The notes below the pieces were generated by a model that ran no database searches, was not told the origin of the DNA, and was given only the letters and a program-made list of their open reading frames with translations. Both the position numbers and the translations under genes were made by a program. This document shows positions 4,839 to 6,078 of a stretch of DNA of 6,078 nucleotides, one piece after another. The DNA comes from an uncultured Eubacteriales bacterium. GTDB lineage: Bacteria; Bacillota; Clostridia; Peptostreptococcales; Anaerovoracaceae. Location: contig CADCOV010000227.1 in NCBI GenBank assembly GCA_902803185.1, positions 1 to 6,078 of the forward strand. The letters run 5' to 3'. Within the stretch, counting starts at the first letter, position 1; each line of letters starts with the position of its first letter.

Positions 4839-6078
4839 ATGCGGCAGTTGGAAAAGAAATGCAATCTGTTATACGGATCGATCCACGGGACCTACTGGAT
4901 CCAGTACGGCATCCTGTGCAGCTTCTCCTCGGTGTTCCTGCTGGCAAGGGGCTATTCCAACTCCCAGATCGGCGTGATCCTGGCGGCGGGCAACATCCTG
5001 GCGGTGCTGGGCCAGCCGTTCCTGGCCGACCTGGCGGACCGCAGCCGGAAGATCACGATCTACCACATGATGGCGGGCATGGTGGTCCTTTTGATGGCGC
5101 TGTGCGCTTTGCTCTACGTGCTGAAGGAACCGAACCTGCTGACGGCGGTGATCTACGTGCTGGCCTACGCCTGGATGATGATCCTGCAGCCTTTCTGCAA
5201 CGCGGCGAACCGGAACCTGGAGGAGACGGGGATCTTCATCAACTTCGGCGCCTGCCGGAGCGTGGGCTCCTTCTGCTATGCGGTGGTCATGCTGTTCCTG
5301 GGGAGCCTGGTGCTGACCTTCGGGGTGGACTCCATCCAGCTGGTGGGCGAGGTGGCCCTGCTGGCGCTCCTCCTCATCATCCTGGTGACGGGACGGGCGA
5401 AGAACAGGGCGATGGCGGACCTTGCGGCGGCGGGGATACAGGGTCCGGCGATGAGGGCGGCCCGGGATGCGCAGGAGGAAGAGGAGGAGATCGACCTCAA
5501 GGCCTTCTTCGGCAGACATCGGATGTTCATGGTGGTCTGCATCGGCGTCCTTGGCGTCTACTTCACCAATTCGACTTTGAATACCTACATGGCTCAGATC
5601 GTGGACAACGTGGGGGGCAACAGCGCGGATACCGGACGGATCTTCTCGCTGCTGGCCTTCATGGAGATCCCGACCCTGGTGCTGTTCGAACGGCTCCACA
5701 GGAAGTTCTCCTGCGCCGCCATGCTGAAGTTCTCGGCGGCGGCCTTCGTCCTGTGGGTGGGCATCTGCCTGATCGCCCGGAACGTGGGGACGATCCTGGC
5801 GGCCCAGCTGGTGCAGCCGTTCTCCTTTGCCCTGTTCCTGCCGGCGATGGTGCGCTTCATCGATGACACCATGAGCAAGGGCGAGGCCGTCAAAGGGCAG
5901 ACCATGTTTACGACGATGACGACGATGGCGGCGATCTTCGCCAGCCTGGCGGGCGGCGTGATCCTGGATCACTCCGGCCCGAAGGTGCTCCTGCTGGTCA
6001 GCACGATCCTGACCGTGGCGGGCACGGTGATCGTCTTCCTGTCCGTGGACCGGGCGGGGAGAGAAGGCAAACCGCTTC
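4839..6078 (+). CDS. MFS transporter (MFS_1-like), 3' end outside the window
   Basis: The frame from the ATG at 4839 is open to the right edge, giving 413 codons without a stop. It reads as an inner-membrane major facilitator with about twelve helices in two sets of six (roughly 13-36, 43-64, 74-95, 100-120, 133-160, 166-184; then 228-248, 267-284, 293-312, 314-337, 353-375, 382-402). The loop between helices 2 and 3 has a degenerate motif A, LADLADRSRK at 62-71. A long cytoplasmic loop (185-227) joins the halves and carries five consecutive Glu (213-217). The overall look is that of the LacY/NupG-like MFS_1 group, so a sugar or nucleoside coupled to protons is likely, but the substrate is not readable. 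All helices appear present, so probably only a short C-terminal tail is missing. GGAG at 4827-4830, inside the end of the HAD gene, is the likely ribosome binding site, consistent with coupling to that gene. Confidence 0.92.
   Translation, partial: MRQLEKKCNLLYGSIHGTYWIQYGILCSFSSVFLLARGYSNSQIGVILAAGNILAVLGQPFLADLADRSRKITIYHMMAGMVVLLMALCALLYVLKEPNLLTAVIYVLAYAWMMILQPFCNAANRNLEETGIFINFGACRSVGSFCYAVVMLFLGSLVLTFGVDSIQLVGEVALLALLLIILVTGRAKNRAMADLAAAGIQGPAMRAARDAQEEEEEIDLKAFFGRHRMFMVVCIGVLGVYFTNSTLNTYMAQIVDNVGGNSADTGRIFSLLAFMEIPTLVLFERLHRKFSCAAMLKFSAAAFVLWVGICLIARNVGTILAAQLVQPFSFALFLPAMVRFIDDTMSKGEAVKGQTMFTTMTTMAAIFASLAGGVILDHSGPKVLLLVSTILTVAGTVIVFLSVDRAGREGKPL

Noticed and set aside
3404..4864. Long minus-strand open frame (486 codons) across the divergent region and HAD gene
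   Set aside because: It runs antisense to the HAD gene, through the promoter region and then out of frame across the dehydrogenase. It is Arg/Pro/His-rich low-complexity translation, typical of a shadow frame.
4859..5972. Open frames on both strands inside the transporter region (335 and 367 codons)
   Set aside because: The true frame from 4839 encodes twelve clean membrane helices to the window edge; these other frames give Gly/Pro- or His/Gln-rich shadow proteins without domains.

Overview
The window is compact, GC-rich bacterial chromosome with no sign of phage, transposon, CRISPR or RNA genes. Strong AAGGAG/GGAGG ribosome binding sites, a consensus sigma-A promoter, a TTG start and a DUF1858 protein fit a high-GC member of the Bacillota (Clostridia). 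That placement is inferred from style and gene content, not from a marker gene.

Layout: bases 1-171 hold the possible tail of an upstream unit, two hairpins and a short leader ORF. A + strand gene for a small three-helix membrane protein of unknown function follows (172-612). It converges on a minus-strand operon, and the two share a hairpin terminator (626-654). The operon reads leftwards from a well-formed promoter at 4002-4030 through three tightly packed genes. These encode a D-isomer-specific 2-hydroxyacid dehydrogenase (2980-3942), a small DUF1858 CxxC protein (2716-2967) and a 680-residue fusion of a GNAT acetyltransferase with an M32 zinc carboxypeptidase (674-2716). Bases 3943-4150 are a divergent control region. 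To its right a + strand pair encodes a HAD-family phosphatase/phosphomutase (TTG start, 4151-4834) and, four bases later, a 12-helix MFS transporter that runs off the right edge (4839-6078).

How the genes may work together: the minus operon combines a 2-oxo/2-hydroxyacid reductase, a candidate redox-active or metal-binding thiol protein, an acetyltransferase and a peptide-trimming metallopeptidase. This suggests amino-acid or peptide catabolism, but no defined pathway can be read from it. The HAD-MFS pair looks like uptake plus cytosolic dephosphorylation or isomerisation of a small metabolite, probably a sugar or nucleoside.

The points most worth a second look are the GNAT-M32 fusion, whose M32 half begins at a methionine with its own Shine-Dalgarno-like sequence, and a short 5' leader in front of the dehydrogenase that can fold into two mutually exclusive hairpins, one of which covers part of the ribosome binding site. 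Nothing here is a clear undescribed defence or mobile system; most of the window is ordinary metabolic sequence.
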